Under the pieces are notes generated by a model, which was not told the origin of the DNA, searched no databases, and saw only the letters and a program-made list of their open reading frames with translations. Made by a program: the position numbers and the translations under genes. A stretch of DNA of 64,000 bases, taken from contig JAWWNJ010000002.1 in assembly GCA_037176885.1 (NCBI GenBank), positions 496,001 through 560,000 of the forward strand, in the 5' to 3' direction. This stretch comes from Favolaschia claudopus. Taxonomy: Eukaryota; Basidiomycota; Agaricomycetes; Agaricales; Mycenaceae. This document shows positions 1-11,599 of this stretch, piece after piece. Position 1 is the first letter of the stretch; every line of letters starts with the position of its first letter.

Positions 1-1
1 T

Positions 2-256
2 GAGATCGCATACGCGGCGATTCCAATTATCAAGCAGTTGGACGAATCGCTGAAGAAACAAGTCCAGGCTGCATTTGCCCAAAGCATAGCAGTCATCTGG
101 CAAGCGATGATTGGGATTGCCGGTCTCGGTCTGTTGTTCAGCTTGCTCATGGCTGAGGTCCCGATGGCGAATACTGTGGATGAAAAATACGCACTGGAAG
201 AGAAGGAAGTGAGGCTCCAGGTTGATGTTGAGGAGCAGCCCGGGTTGCGTTCATGA
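2..256 (+). CDS. MFS transporter, C-terminal fragment
   Basis: The reading frame is open from the window edge and stops at 254-256, so only the last 84 residues are present. They contain one clear membrane segment (about residues 33-55, with the motif IAVIWQAMIGIAGLGLLFSL) followed by a charged cytoplasmic tail rich in Glu and Lys. The pattern FAQSIAVIWQ, a final helix, then a short EVPM-type tail matches the end of fungal 14-TM drug:H+ antiporters (DHA2 branch of the major facilitator superfamily), which export small molecules across the plasma membrane. Substrate cannot be judged from this piece. Strand and frame are secure; the family call rests on the last helix only. Confidence 0.6.
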   Translation, partial: EIAYAAIPIIKQLDESLKKQVQAAFAQSIAVIWQAMIGIAGLGLLFSLLMAEVPMANTVDEKYALEEKEVRLQVDVEEQPGLRS

Positions 257-608
257 TACAATTAACCGCGCCAGCCCGCATTACTATCTAAATTGTAGAA
301 AGGGTAGAAATATGCAGACTGATTATTCGCCTCCATTATGAATCTCTACCCCCCACTACCAGTTCCCCCTGCCTTGAACGAGAATCTCAGAAGACTCGGA
401 GAACGGCGACGGATCAAAGCGGCCCTGCTAGCCGACTCGATGCCAAATCAGGGGGACCATGTTCAACGTCGATCGCGTTCTCTCGTCGTCCATTGCATGA
501 GCTCTTTCCCCTCCATCCTTGAACTTTGAATCGTTGAACGCGTTCTAAAAGGCGGGACCTGGTGGATGTATTGCGACTATCCTACTACGACGTCTTTCCT
601 CCGACAAG
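257..608. other. Intergenic, 352 bp
   Basis: This stretch holds the 3' untranslated region of the MFS gene and the promoter of the BAH-PHD gene. A 63-codon open frame at 338-529 has no recognisable domain and no splice continuation, so it is not called. I see no clear TATA box or repeat. Confidence 0.5.
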
Positions 609-1991
609 ATGTCGACGTCTCGCCAGAAGAAACGGAAACCGACAGCTCGAGCTCGGACAGTCCCGACCGTCGAGGAGTTTGCAGCATTGGAGCCATACGG
701 TCACTTTTCAGGTAACTCTGTTGCACTTTTTACGATTTCAGAACGCGAATACTGAGCCTGCCTCGAAGTTACAGATGACAATGGCGAGGAAGTCCGTTTC
801 TCTCTCGGAGACACGTAGGTTTTCATCGTGATACTCAGCAAGGATCTTACAAGGATTGTACAGGGCTGCCGTTCTTCCGCACCACATTGCAGTCGGGACT
901 CAGCTTCCTCCCCACAAATACTGGGTCGTAAAGATATTGGCTATTGGAGTGCGACACCCTCGTCCGCAAAGGAAGAAAGCCCGGTTGAACACAATACAGG
1001 TATGTGTCTTCGATATTTCCAAGATTGCGTGCTCCCGACTGAGGGAAATCTGAAGCAACAAATCCCGGAGGTATGGGTGAAAATAAACTGGTTCTATTCC
1101 CCGACGGAAATTTCCTACAAGATTCAAGGATTGTGAGCTTATTGTTTGTGATACTTTTCATCAGACCTCAACGTATACTAGCCATGCTTCTCATTGCTCC
1201 AACTTTGAACGTATCTATTCCGACCATTCAGACATCGTCTCTGCTCTAACATTTGAAGGTAAGGCCGCCCCCGATATGCTTTGGCATTCACGAGTATGCT
1301 AACATGCATACCAGCTCTTGCTCCAACTACCCGCTTCCGTGAAGATGATCCCGACCAAACACCAATACCTGCCGATGAATTTTTCTACCGATATTTCTTT
1401 AAGACGTCCTCCCCACGATACGAAATCTACGTCCTTCATGCCTCTACCAACTCAAAGGGCTCGGAAGTTGGCTGTTTCTGTGATTGCCCTTATAACATCC
1501 GAGACAAGAGTCCCCTGCGAATTATGCACATGTGCCCGCGACCGAGTTGTCGACGTTTCTATCATCGCGACTGTCTCCTGGAACACGGTCATTGGGGTCC
1601 AACCACCGATCCTCTCGTTCATCTCGCCTGCTCCCCAGATAGCGATCTGCTGCCGTCCAAATTCGTGGAAGCTAAACCTCGATCCAAGAAATGCCGCGCA
1701 TCACAGCACATCGAGCCTGAAATACCTTCAAGTTTGCTTAGACTCGCTGCGCAGCCGATAGTGCGGGGAGCGGCTCTTCCTGCGCTCGGGATTGTAGGGA
1801 ACGCAAAGGATGTTGTCTACGCTCGGCGCCTTGTTTATTCCGCATGGCAGGGGACGACTGTTCCACACACTTGGCAAGACAGCGTTGACGTGACTACATC
1901 CATGGTGGACTCAGTTCTGACTCCTATACAACTGGAGGAAACCGGCCAGGAATGTGCGCTGGCCTGCCCGAAATGCGGGGGTCCCATATGA
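609..1991 (+). CDS. BAH and PHD-finger domain protein
   Basis: Proposed exons are 609-711, 757-814, 864-999, 1071-1132, 1182-1258 and 1315-1991, giving 370 residues. The start is the ATG of a basic N-terminus (MSTSRQKKRKPTARAR). Residues about 55-150 form a bromo-adjacent homology domain: a YWVVKI strand, VWVKINWFYSP, then FERIYSDHSDIVSALTFE. A PHD-like zinc finger follows, with cysteines in CFCDC, MCPRPSC and a FYHRDC box. BAH-PHD proteins read histone marks or bind nucleosomes in the nucleus, and basidiomycetes have many single-copy versions of this layout. The tail ends with CPKCGGPI, a possible half zinc ribbon. Domain identity is solid, but the small middle exons are inferred and the histone target is unknown. 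Confidence 0.8.
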
Positions 1992-2285
1992 TTCCCGATT
2001 GTTCTTCTCGCTCAGTACTTGCTAGAATGTATTCTAAAACTCAGATCCTTGTAGCTCTATGTAGAAGTATCCCATTTGGACGCATTGTACCTCTTAAACA
2101 TGTCTGCCGACGAGATTTGGCTTTGAACTGACAAGTTATTTGAGCTGACTGTTCTCGAGAACACATCCAGACCGTCCGACCCGTCGCTCTTCAATCGACG
2201 GGATACCAAATGGTTGCACATGAATACAATAAATTGAATAATACAGTACAGTGTACAAAAGGAATTACCTTTCCAACAAGACCTA

Positions 2286-3350
2286 CTATAAAATCTTGAC
2301 GTACGAGGCAGGGAACAGCCCAGACTGTCCTTCAAATTCTCCCGTCCACCTGGAGTTTGTCAGTTTCTTCTGCCGCCTGCGAACTAGGATTCCGAAAACG
2401 CACCAATCATCCGAGGTTCGCTCTGTGACCCAGACATTTTTATTTGCCCTGATTTGAAGATCGCCTGGGTCCTAGAGAAAAAAGAAGATATCGACATCAA
2501 CTTAGACACGATACGAGATTTGCGGGTGTGGATTACCGTCGAGTCGTAGTCATATAACACCTCTGCCCACTCTCCTGCAGCTTCTTCTTCTTCTGGCTCT
2601 GGTTCGGGTTCGGGCTCTTCCTGCGCAGGTGGAGTGGCGACAGCGCTCGCGCTCCTTGTCGGGGGAGGTCCCCATTTGTTTACCGGGGGTGCGAATGCTG
2701 CAGGGGCTCGGGGAACAGAAGGCGGGGGAGCTTTTCCGCCGTTGCGAATGGAGGAATACATGCCCTTCGCCGACGTGGTGTCGACATCGGACCCAAATTT
2801 CTTGTTTACGAGCGGATGAACACGGATGATAAAGCAGTTGCAGATGAGTTGGCAATTGACTTACGCGGACAGACTTGAGACTACCGGTGGTGCTTGGAGG
2901 AGGTGAGGGTGAAGGGGCGGATTCACTGGTTCCGCGGCGAGGAAGTGCGGGCGGTGGAGTGGACGCCGCTGATGCACCTAATCGCCCAACTGCATTGGCG
3001 AGATCTGGGTTCGATGCCTGAGTCGATTGGGTTCATCAATCGTGAGATAGGCCGCGTCGGAGGGCCACATACGGCGGCTGAAAATGATGATTTTTGGCCA
3101 ACGGAACGGAGACCGAATTTCGATGCAGCTTCTGGATTGGCGGTTAGGGCGCTGCGTGCGGCGGCGGCGGCTGAGGCGACGCCGGCGGAAGAGGAATCGG
3201 CGTCGGGGTTGTTGAATATTTCGGGTCGGGAGGCGAAGTATCTGGGCAACGGAATGGGATGGGTGGAGGATAAGAGATTTGGTGGGCGCACTCATCGAGA
3301 AGGGAGAAGAACGCGTCCTTTTCGTTCGCGTTTAAGTTTGTGAAGACCAT
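2286..3350 (-). CDS. SH3 domain protein
   Basis: Proposed exons (reverse strand) are 3292-3350, 3114-3241, 2865-2989, 2537-2800, 2404-2471 and 2286-2349, giving 235 residues. The N-terminus (MVFTNLNANEKDAFFSLLDEYF) is helical. The middle is low complexity, rich in Pro, Ser and Ala, with acidic EPEPEPE before the last domain. The C-terminal 55 residues are a complete SH3 fold: AEVLYDYDS, then DLQIRANKNVWVTE, then the ligand-groove DDWWTGE, then GLFPASYVKIL. Such proteins bind proline-rich partners, commonly in actin patch and endocytosis machinery of fungi. The 124-base intron 2990-3113 is longer than its neighbours. The partner and exact family are not evident; the SH3 call is secure because splicing restores the full motif. 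Confidence 0.8.
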
Positions 3351-3546
3351 TGTAGTTCAGGTGGAAGCGAGTACTCCGAGAAAGCCGAAGGATCTGCTCA
3401 TTTCGGCCGCACTTGTCCTCCACTTTTGTGTCGCACACAGTTGCAGTGGCGGAAGGGCAGCTTAGGGCAACCAACGTCCGGAACTGAAGCTACATTTACA
3501 TCCACATACAGAGCTAAAAAATACCCGCGCCGTAACAGCAATAAAT

Positions 3547-4507
3547 CTACACGCTCATCTTCATCGGTATACTTGGATGACACTCATACCCTTCCACAAC
3601 AAAATCGGCATACTCGAACGCCTCGATGTCGTCGATATTTTCCCGCGCCCACCGTAACTTGGGGAACGGTTTCGGTGTGCGGGTGAGCTGTATCTCGAGA
3701 GCATCGACGTGGTCTCGGTATACATGGGCGTCACCGAGCTGTATGATGAGCTCGTGTGCGACTGTGCCCGTCACCTGTGCTATCATGTGCGTGAGCAGCG
3801 CGTAGGACGCGATGTTGAACGGGATGCCGAGGCCAAGGTCTGCTGAGCGCTGGAACATCAGGCATGAGAGCTTTGGTTTTTCGGCGGGTGACGATGCTGG
3901 GGGAAGGTGGACGTAGAACTGGCACATCATGTGGCAGGGCGGGAGTGCCATGTGCGGGATGTCTGTGCTACAAGTTAGTGTTTTTGCCTCCACAAATTTT
4001 CAAGATGAACGAACCCGCAGGGTTCCACGCGCTCAATATTATACGACGATCCGTTGGATCGCTTTTGATTTTCCGAATGCACTCCTTCAGCTGGTCGACG
4101 CCTTCCCCGGCATAGTCTTTATCGCAATCGACGTACTTGGCACCGAAATGCCGCCATTGGAAGCCATAGACTGGCCCCAGATCGCCCTCGCGGCGATGTC
4201 CGAGCCCGCGCGACTGGAGGAAGGCGGCCGAGCCGTTCCCGTCCCAGATTTTGACGCCCTTGGCGGCGAGGAGAGTGGAGTCGGTTGCACCGCGCACGAA
4301 CCAAAGGAGTTCTTCGATGATGCCGCGGAGGAAGGTGCGTTTGGTGGTTAGCAAGGGGAGAGTGCTGTCAGCAAGAGAGAAACGAAGGGAAGGCGGGGCG
4401 AAGAGGGAGAGGGTGCCTGTGCCTGTCCTATCTGGTCGAGGAGCACCTGTGTCGAGGACGCGCCGGATGAGGTCCAGGTATTGCTGCTCATCGTGGCTGG
4501 TGGTCAT
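3547..4507 (-). CDS. Thymidylate synthase
   Basis: Two exons (4015-4507 and 3547-3962) join to a 302-residue enzyme. It makes dTMP from dUMP using methylene-tetrahydrofolate and is essential for DNA synthesis. Family landmarks are all visible: [13 protein letters not shown] near the start, [34 protein letters not shown], and the catalytic cysteine (about residue 174) in [13 protein letters not shown]. The dUMP-binding segments [18 protein letters not shown] and the end [15 protein letters not shown] also match. It is a single-function protein with no fused dihydrofolate reductase, as in other fungi. The intron lies between AWNPA and DIPHMA, just before the active site. The gene is divergent from the TPR-CHAT gene. 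Confidence 0.97.
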
Positions 4508-4986
4508 GGTGGTGTGGTGTTGTACTTTGTTGACGCGTCAGGCGCGTCGGGTCACACTGTGACATCCCCTCTTGCTCTTGAACTGTGACAATGAACTCAA
4601 ACCTACTGATACGCTTTGCGTTCGTGTACTCATGGCGCTTTTCAGAATGGGATCTCGAGTGTGTATTGCCTCGCGCCATATTTCAAGCAAACTAGCACCA
4701 TTTTCATTGCCCTCGATTGAAACCTGAAGTTTGAACTTTGCATTGGCATGCCAGCACTAAAGCTTGAAGTTCTCGACTTAAGGAAGCCCAAACTGCACCG
4801 AATACACGATGTTCCGCACACTGGAGGAGCCAAGACTGCACTGGCATTCTTTCATTTATACACGCTGCCCACGCTACTTTCCGCTCTCCTCCAGCGCGAC
4901 AGAGACATATGCTTGTCGTCAGGTCCCTCACTTCAAGAGTACTTTAACCTGCGACTGTGTTCTTTCGTTTCTCCTCATTCTCGCTC
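4508..4986. promoter_or_regulatory. Shared 5' region between thymidylate synthase and TPR-CHAT genes
   Basis: The two genes face away from each other across 479 bp. The sequence has a palindromic-looking GACGCGTCAGGCGCGTCGGGTC stretch near 4532-4554, about 30 bp upstream of the thymidylate synthase start. It contains ACGCGT, the core of the MluI cell-cycle box known to control fungal S-phase genes. Its use here is inferred from sequence only. Confidence 0.4.
4534..4539. promoter_or_regulatory. Possible MluI cell-cycle box (ACGCGT)
   Basis: ACGCGT sits roughly 27-32 bases upstream of the thymidylate synthase start codon. In yeasts this hexamer binds MBF and drives G1/S expression of DNA-synthesis genes, including thymidylate synthase. 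Seen: the hexamer and its placement. Inferred: function. A single hexamer can arise by chance in this GC-rich promoter. Confidence 0.4.
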
Positions 4987-7900
4987 ATGGATATACTCGA
5001 TCTCCTTACCGCTTGGTTTGCGTACGTTCTCGGACTCTTGCTCCCGCAGCAACAAGCCCCGGGATCCGAAAATAATATTAACGCAGCAGCGATCGAAAAG
5101 GTAAGAATTAGATTGGTTATTTCATCGTCTCGGTGGCCTTACTCACTGATTTTGCAGGACATAGAAACCCCGCCGGTGCCAGGTTCACTCCCAGAGACAA
5201 ATGCAGTCGACTTGCCTCTGGATGCTGAGGATGATTATATAGCGGTAAAGTATTTTGTTATATACAAAATCTAAGTGACGATTCACGTCTGACGATGGCA
5301 GGTGTCTCCTGCACAAAACCCTGTACAACGCGAGGAATCTGAACCAAAGGATTTGAATCATGCGGTCGAACGACGCCGAGAACAACTCGCGTTGTATCCT
5401 AGCACCCACCCCGATCATTCATCCGCTCTCATGAAGTTGGCGAATGCCGTTCAGTCGCGGTTCTGCGCACAAGGCAACGCCGTCGACCTCGAGGAGGCCA
5501 TCACTCTGCACAGGGAAGTCCTCGAATTGTGTCCTTCCCCCCTCTCGATCCACCCTACATGTCTCAACAATTTGGGTTTGGCCATCCGAATCCGCGCTGA
5601 ACAAACGGGGAGCATAGACGATTTCCAGGAAGCCATCAACCTTCACCGAGAAGCTCTTTCCCTATGTCCCGACTCTCCTCTGCATCCTGAGCGCACCACG
5701 GCACTCTACTACCTTGGTTGCGCACTCCGACTACGATTCGAGCAGCAGGGAGACTTTGAATACCTCGAGGAGGCGATTGGTCTCCATCGAGAAGCTATCT
5801 CTCTTTTGAGCACCGGCAGTCGTATGTCATCTCTTGATGGTCTCGGTCGTGCTTTCCGCCTTCGCTTCCAAGTACAGGGAACTGGGAACGATCTGAACGA
5901 TGCGATTGCGCTGCACAGGCAAGCGCTCGCTCTATGTCCTTCATCGCATCCTGAACGAGATGTGGTGTTGATAAATTTGGCGAATGCGATTCGGGTTCAG
6001 TTTCTGGTGGAAGGGGACCCTCATGATCTGAACGATGCAATAGAGCTTTATAGAGCTGCTCTTGCCTTGTGTCCCGGAACACACCCCCATCGCGCAGCCG
6101 TTATGAATAACCTAGCAGGTTCGATCCAAACTCGGTACCTCAAAGACGGTGATTGCGGCGTGCTGGATGAAGCGCTTGAGCTATACAGAGAAGCACTCGT
6201 CTTAGTACCTCCTCCCCATCCCCTCCGAAGCACGGTCCTCGATAACCTGGCCAACGTCCTTCGCACCCGTTTTGAGGTGCAGGGCCATTTCGAGGATTTG
6301 GAGGAGGCCATTAAGCTACACCGAGCATCATTTGCGCTCTGTCCTCCTTCTCATCCTGCTTACAGTGCAGCCCTCACCAATCTCGGCGGTGCAGTTCAGG
6401 CGAGGTTCCAACAGAAAGGAGATCTGAACGATCTCGACGAGGCAATCAAGCTGCATACGGCTGCACTACTTCTCCGTCCTGTCGGCAATTTCGAGCGCAG
6501 CACTTCGCTCAATAATTTGGCGGGAGCCATTCAAAGTCGATTCGAGCAGAAGGGCGATATCGAGGACCTGGACAAAGCGGTAGAGCTTCAAAGAGAAGCG
6601 CTGGCTCTCTGTCCTCCTCTCCATCCACATCACGGCATTGCTCTCAATAACCTAGCGAGAGCAGTGCAAACCCGTTTTGAGCAGATTGGCGATTCCCAGG
6701 ATATTAACGAAGTGATCAAGCTGCACCGAGCAGCCCTGGAGCTACGACCGGTCCCCCATCCGCATCGCAGCGTATCGCTTAACAATCTTGCCCGTGCATT
6801 TGAAACTCGCTTTGAACAACAAGGAGACCCTACAGACCTTGAGGAGGCGACTAAACTCACTAGAGAAGCACTAGCTCTGTGCCCGCCTCCTCATGCGGAC
6901 AGGACTTCGATTTTGAACACCCTCGCTGGTGCATTACAACTGCGGTTTGAGCAGCAAGGACGCTTGGAGGACCTCGAAGAGGCGATCAGTCTATTTAGAG
7001 AAGCGCTTCAGCTGGCTTCACCTGCACATCCCGACCGCAGTGCATATCTCAATAATCTCACAGCCGCTGTTCAATCCCGCTTCCAGAAGACAAAGAATCC
7101 CAAGGACCTTGAGGATATGATCGAGTTGGCGAAGATAGCACTCGCCCTGGTCTCTGATTCGCATCCGAACCGTAGCATTTCGCTCGGGTTGTTGGGTCAA
7201 TCATTGGCAGGGAAGTACGAGCAAGGGCATTCGGAGGATGACTTGAATGCAGCGATTTCAGCTCTTCAAGAAGCGTCGACGTACCTGTATGCTTCCCCGC
7301 TGAGACGTCTGCAGCACACGCAATCATGGGGATCAGTTGCAGCGAGACTGAAACACGCGTCTGCCTTGCCCGCATACAAGGCCGCCGTGCCTCTTCTCTC
7401 ACAGATCGCGGCTCTACATCTTGACGTGGTCTCCCGCCAACGCATCCTCTCGACTCTCAAAGCTAGCCAATTGGCCTCTGACGCCGCTGCTTGCGCGATA
7501 AACCACACCGACTATGCGGGTGCGGTCGAACTGCTCGAAAGCACCCGATCGGTGTTTTGGTCGCAGGCGATCAAGCTGAGGACCCCGCTGCATAGTTTGG
7601 AGGACGCTCAGCCGGCACTGGCTTCCAAGCTCAAGGAGCTCGTGGCTGAATTCGAAGTCGCATCGTTTCGAGACGCGAATTATACGGCTTTGTTGGGGTC
7701 GGAAAATCAGAAGAAGATACTCAGTCTCGAAGCGCAGGGATTGCGGTATAAGAGGCTCAATGATGAGTGGGAGCAGACTATCGAGGCGATCAGAGCGTTC
7801 CCCGAGTTCGCCGAGTTCATGAAGCCGAAGAGTATTGCGTCGCTGCAGCAAGCGGCCGTAGCGGGTCCTATTGTTGTGCTTACCACCAAGGACGCCGCAT

Positions 7901-9244
7901 CGTATGCGCTGATCGTCACGGCATCGAAGCCGGTTCAATGCGTGAAGCTTGCTGTGATGAATAGCTCGACGTTGGAGTTCCAGGCTAGCTTGGCGCGTGG
8001 GTTGTCTAGAGGGGATTTCGACGCGGGGGAGTTCTTAAGGGGGAGTTCGACGACGCGCGGGGAGGTGGATGCGCAGCTGCAAGTGAGACTGTTGGGTCGG
8101 CCGGAGGGGCAGAAGAGCGCTGAAGAGGTGTTTAGAGCGCTGCTGACGGAACTTTGGCGGACGATTGCGAAGCCGGTGTTGAATGCGTTGGGGTTGAAGG
8201 TAAGGAAGAAATCATGCCTTCTGTGCTGGGATGGGAGATTGACGTACACGTACATATGTTGATCAACAGAAAACCCGCAAGCCGCGTCGACTATGGTGGT
8301 GCCCAACTGGCGCTCTGACGTTCTTGCCTCTGCACGCGGCGGGGATTTACGGGAAAGAAGGCACGGAATGTGTCTCGGATTATGTCGTTTCGTCGTACAC
8401 ACCCACGCTCAGCGCCTTGCTCAACCCTCCGCGGCCGACGGCTCTTAGCAAGGGGACACCATTCAAAGTGACTGTCGTCGTGCAATCTAATGCGCCGAAA
8501 GCTTCTTCAGAGGGAGAGGAATTCAAAGCCTTACCGAAAGCCAGGGAAGAGTACAATATGATTAAGAACCGGGTTCCGGGGCGGTGGCTTACTGGGGTTG
8601 GTGTGGGCACGGCGGAGGCGGAGGTGGGCGAGGCGCTGGGGCAGTTGGGGGATTCGCGCGTGGTGCATTTTGCGTGTCATGGGGTGCAGGATGGGGTGCA
8701 TCCCCTGGAGAGTGGGCTGGTGTTGTCGGATGGGAGGGTGAGGGTTGTTGAGCTTATGCGGAGGAGGGAGGAGGTGCAGCAGATGAGTGTTTCTGGGGGT
8801 GGATTGGCAGTCGGGAGTGGGGGGAGGGAGGCGGCGCCGTTGTCGTTGGCGTTTTTGAGCGCGTGCGAGACGGCTAAGGGGGATAGGAGGAACCCGGATG
8901 AGGCGATACATCTTGCGGCGACGCTGGTGTTTGCGGGGTTTAGGACGGTGGTGGCTACGATGTGGTGCGTGTTCATGACATCTTTCTTCCTTTGTTTTCG
9001 GTGTATGAAATTGATCTATTTTCGCTGTAGGACGATACAAGACGAAGACGGGCCGAAGATTGCGAATAGGTTTTACGAGAAGCTGTTCAAGAGGGATTCG
9101 ACTGGGGAGGAACCTCAGGCGGGAGGGGGGTATCCGGATTTGACAAAGTCTGCGGAGGCGTTGCATTATGCGGTGAGGAAGTTGAGGGAGGAGCCGGGTG
9201 TTTCGTTTAGAAGATGGGTGCCGTTTGTGCATTATGGATTGTAG
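4987..9244 (+). CDS. TPR-CHAT protein (tetratricopeptide repeats plus caspase-like CHAT protease domain)
   Basis: Exons 4987-5100, 5158-5244, 5302-8199, 8270-8964 and 9031-9244 give 1,335 residues. After a short N-terminus with a hydrophobic patch (LLTAWFAYVLGLLLP) come about 14 tandem TPR-like units of about 50 residues, each built on a pattern like LANAIQTRFEQ-GDxEDLEEAIxLHREALALCPP-HPxR. A helical linker follows, then a CHAT domain from about residue 870 to the end. Its predicted dyad is visible: the second His of HFACHG (about residue 1170) and Cys of LSACETAKGD (about 1232). CHAT domains are clan CD peptidases related to caspases and separase. This layout is common and expanded in Agaricomycetes; bacterial TPR-CHAT proteins act in defence, for example with type III-E CRISPR. 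Substrate and role here are unknown. Confidence 0.93.
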
Positions 9245-9486
9245 AGAGTTTGGATTGCTAGTATGATATGAACCATACCTATTTGATTAGTCTGTATGTA
9301 TGCGTTAAATATTGCGAATGAAAGAATTTCTTTGACCACGTATTTGCAACAAATGAAAATCTCAATCGAGTTCACTCCAAACTGGCCTGTATGTCGAACG
9401 CATGGCATATTATGGTCGTGGTGGGCATGGCATACATTTTTGTGGATAGCGGCAAAGAATAGCAATGACGAGAACCAACCAACAAC

Positions 9487-10358
9487 CTAAACCTCCTTGA
9501 CGCTGACGGTACCGCGGAGGAGACCGGTTCTCCGTGCGGCGATGAGACCGACTTTTTGACCGGGAACGGCGGAGCGGGCGATGGTGGAGGCTTTTCCGAT
9601 ATGCTGGTGGTTTCCTCCTCCGTGAGGGTGGTCGACGGGGTTCATAGCCACACCACGAGTACGGGGCCAGCTTTTGTGGTTGTTGGTATGTGAAAATTGA
9701 GGGAAGAGAGGGGAAAACGCACTTGTATCGTTTTGCCTTGAATTTGTAGTAGGCACGGCCAGCCTTGAGGAGGGGCTTGTCGATACGGCCTCCACCGGCG
9801 ACGATGCCGACGGTGGCGCGGGCAGCGCCGGAGATGGTCTTCTTTGCACCACTGGGGAGACGGATGCGAGTCTTGTTGTCGTCGGGGGAGTGGCCGATGA
9901 CGGTGGCGTAGTTGCCGGAGGTGCGGGCGAGGGCGCCGCGGTCGCCGACCTTCTCCTCGACGTTGCAGACGATGGTGCCCTCAGGGCATTGTGCGACGGG
10001 GATGACGTTGCCGACGGCGAGGGCGGCCTTTTTGCCGCAGTAGACGAAGGCGCCGGTGTGGAGGCCTTCTGTTGCGATGAAGGTTTCTTTGCGGAGTTTG
10101 TAGCGGTAGGGGTCGCGGAAGACGACGCGGGCGAGGGGGGCGCCGCGGCCGGAGTCGTGGATGATTTCTTTGACGATGCCGCGGATGTAGCCGTTGCGCT
10201 CTGCGAAGTCGAGCGCGCGCAGCCGGGCGGGCGCTTTGTTTAGGTGGGTGTGCGCTTTGAACTGTGGTGCAATTTAAATACAAAAAGAAATTAACGAGGA
10301 ATTGGGAGAGACGGACGATGGCATGCGACCGCCTTTGTGCTCTGATAACACGACCCAT
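9487..10358 (-). CDS. 60S ribosomal protein uL2 (L2/L8)
   Basis: Exons 10317-10358, 9723-10261 and 9487-9670 encode 254 residues, the usual fungal length. The protein lies at the peptidyl-transferase centre of the large subunit. The start [10 protein letters not shown], the segments [23 protein letters not shown] and [30 protein letters not shown], and the C-terminal [15 protein letters not shown] are all present; the histidine of HPHGGG is the strongly conserved loop histidine. Codon choice is strongly biased to C- or G-ending codons, as in highly expressed genes. A further intron seems to lie in the 5' leader, with its acceptor two bases before the ATG. Confidence 0.97.
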
Positions 10359-10360
10359 TT

Positions 10361-10551
10361 CTGTGGAAAATTGTGAGTAAATGGACGAGACGACAAGTTA
10401 CCCAGAAAAAAAAGTGAAGGGTATCCGGAACGTAGAGTCGGCATCCATCCCAGATTTGACCGGTTTTGGCCCGTTTTTGCGCAGAACACGACGATAGACA
10501 CCAGGGACGGCGTGCAAGAGACGAGAAGCGTGGAGGACAGCGACTTACATG
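10361..10551 (-). promoter_or_regulatory. 5'-UTR intron of the uL2 gene
   Basis: On the reverse strand the sequence TTTTCCACAG ends two bases before the uL2 start codon, and a GTAAGT donor lies at about 10551. The interval of about 190 bases is longer than coding introns in the window, includes a branch-like CTCAC and pyrimidine runs, and would leave a short non-coding first exon. Ribosomal protein genes often carry leader introns that raise expression. RNA reads would confirm it. Confidence 0.6.
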
Positions 10552-11159
10552 TGTGTCGACGGCGGAGGGTAGTCTTGAGGGAGTCGTGAGGTCTGTCGGT
10601 TCTTGTTTGGCAGTAGCGTTGATGTTACGTAACTGTCATTGCATTCTTGGAACTTTACTTCTGTTCTCCTTCTGCATCGTTTTCTCCGCTACTGTTGTGT
10701 GGATCTCCTCGACGCGTAGATCTAGACGCTCTTGTCGTGAATGTGCTGCATCGTGATTTGTCTGATTTTAATTCCTTCTGTTCTCTATTTCTTGAGCTTC
10801 AATCAATATGAATTTGAATGCTAGGTGACCGCCTCCAGAGCATTCTCAGCATCGCATCTCGCCATCCATCGTAGATAATCGCCTGGGAAGTAACCAAGGA
10901 GCATTTTTTTTGCCTCACACACATGGTATAATCTCCGAGTTTTGATGGAGGACTTGTGTGAGCGACGGAGACAATTGTTATGACCCACTTCAACTTGTGA
11001 TACTTGAGGGCACGCCAGGAGTGTGGTTCTTGGCTCTACTGTGGCAGCTGACGCTACAAATAGCCCTCCGAAGCCGCTCTCTGTCAGTGCATTCCAATTA
11101 ACCGATCAAGATTGTCCATCCACCCTGAGCATAAGAGTAATCTAGTCTTTCCCAGTCAC

Positions 11160-11167
11160 TATATAAG
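11160..11167 (+). promoter_or_regulatory. TATA box
   Basis: TATATAAG lies 54 bases before the first downstream ATG (11214) and 440 bases before the preferred SSXT-protein start (11600). Its placement suggests transcription begins near 11190, giving a long leader. Confidence 0.6.
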
Positions 11168-11213
11168 CCCCTCCAGCCCATTGCAACCCTTGTAGCTCAC
11201 TTGCAACTCGTCC

Positions 11214-11426
11214 ATGGCATCGCCGCTCACAAATGCCGCATTGAGACTCCGCTTACCGCATTCAGGCACGTATTGTTTGTTTGCACCTCCCACCAGCCCA
11301 GTCGACCTGATATTCGCGGTTAGCCCTCTCCGACGGCTTTTCCGGCTCTCGCTGTCTCCGGGATACTCTAAACTGCCTTCAACTTGTAGCAGAATCCCGT
11401 TTCAAGGCAGCTACTGCCGCCAATAA
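11214..11426 (+). other. Upstream reading frame in the SSXT leader
   Basis: A 70-codon frame begins at the first ATG after the TATA box. Its TAA stop overlaps the next ATG in a TAATG arrangement (11424-11428), and that second frame runs without a stop into the SSXT coding sequence. The product (MASPLTNAALRLRLPH...) has no known domain. It may act as a translational brake or be part of an alternative first exon. Confidence 0.4.
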
Positions 11427-11599
11427 TGATTCATCTCGATCGGAATCATCATCCGTCTCCCCTCTCAACAACTGCCCAGAACAACAAGGATCTTATCTTG
11501 CCGACAAATCCAATCTCCTGGCCTGCTCTTGACCATGACTTTCCGCCAGACCAATATCCAAATGTCCAACAGAAACAAGGCCCAACTGCCAAAGGGCCC

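Larger units (their letters stand above)
10552..11599. other. Intergenic region between uL2 and SSXT gene
   Basis: About 1 kb. The left part is the uL2 promoter. The right part carries a TATA box (11160-11167) and the leader of the SSXT gene with two upstream reading frames. I see no gene with domain support in 10620-11150. Confidence 0.6.

Noticed and set aside
847..1161. Reverse-strand frame of 104 codons
   Set aside because: It lies opposite BAH-domain exons whose splicing restores known sequence; no domain of its own.
8531..9232. Reverse-strand frame of 233 codons opposite the CHAT domain
   Set aside because: Composed of His/Arg/Pro-rich sequence expected from the complement of GC-rich codons; the forward strand encodes a clear CHAT domain.
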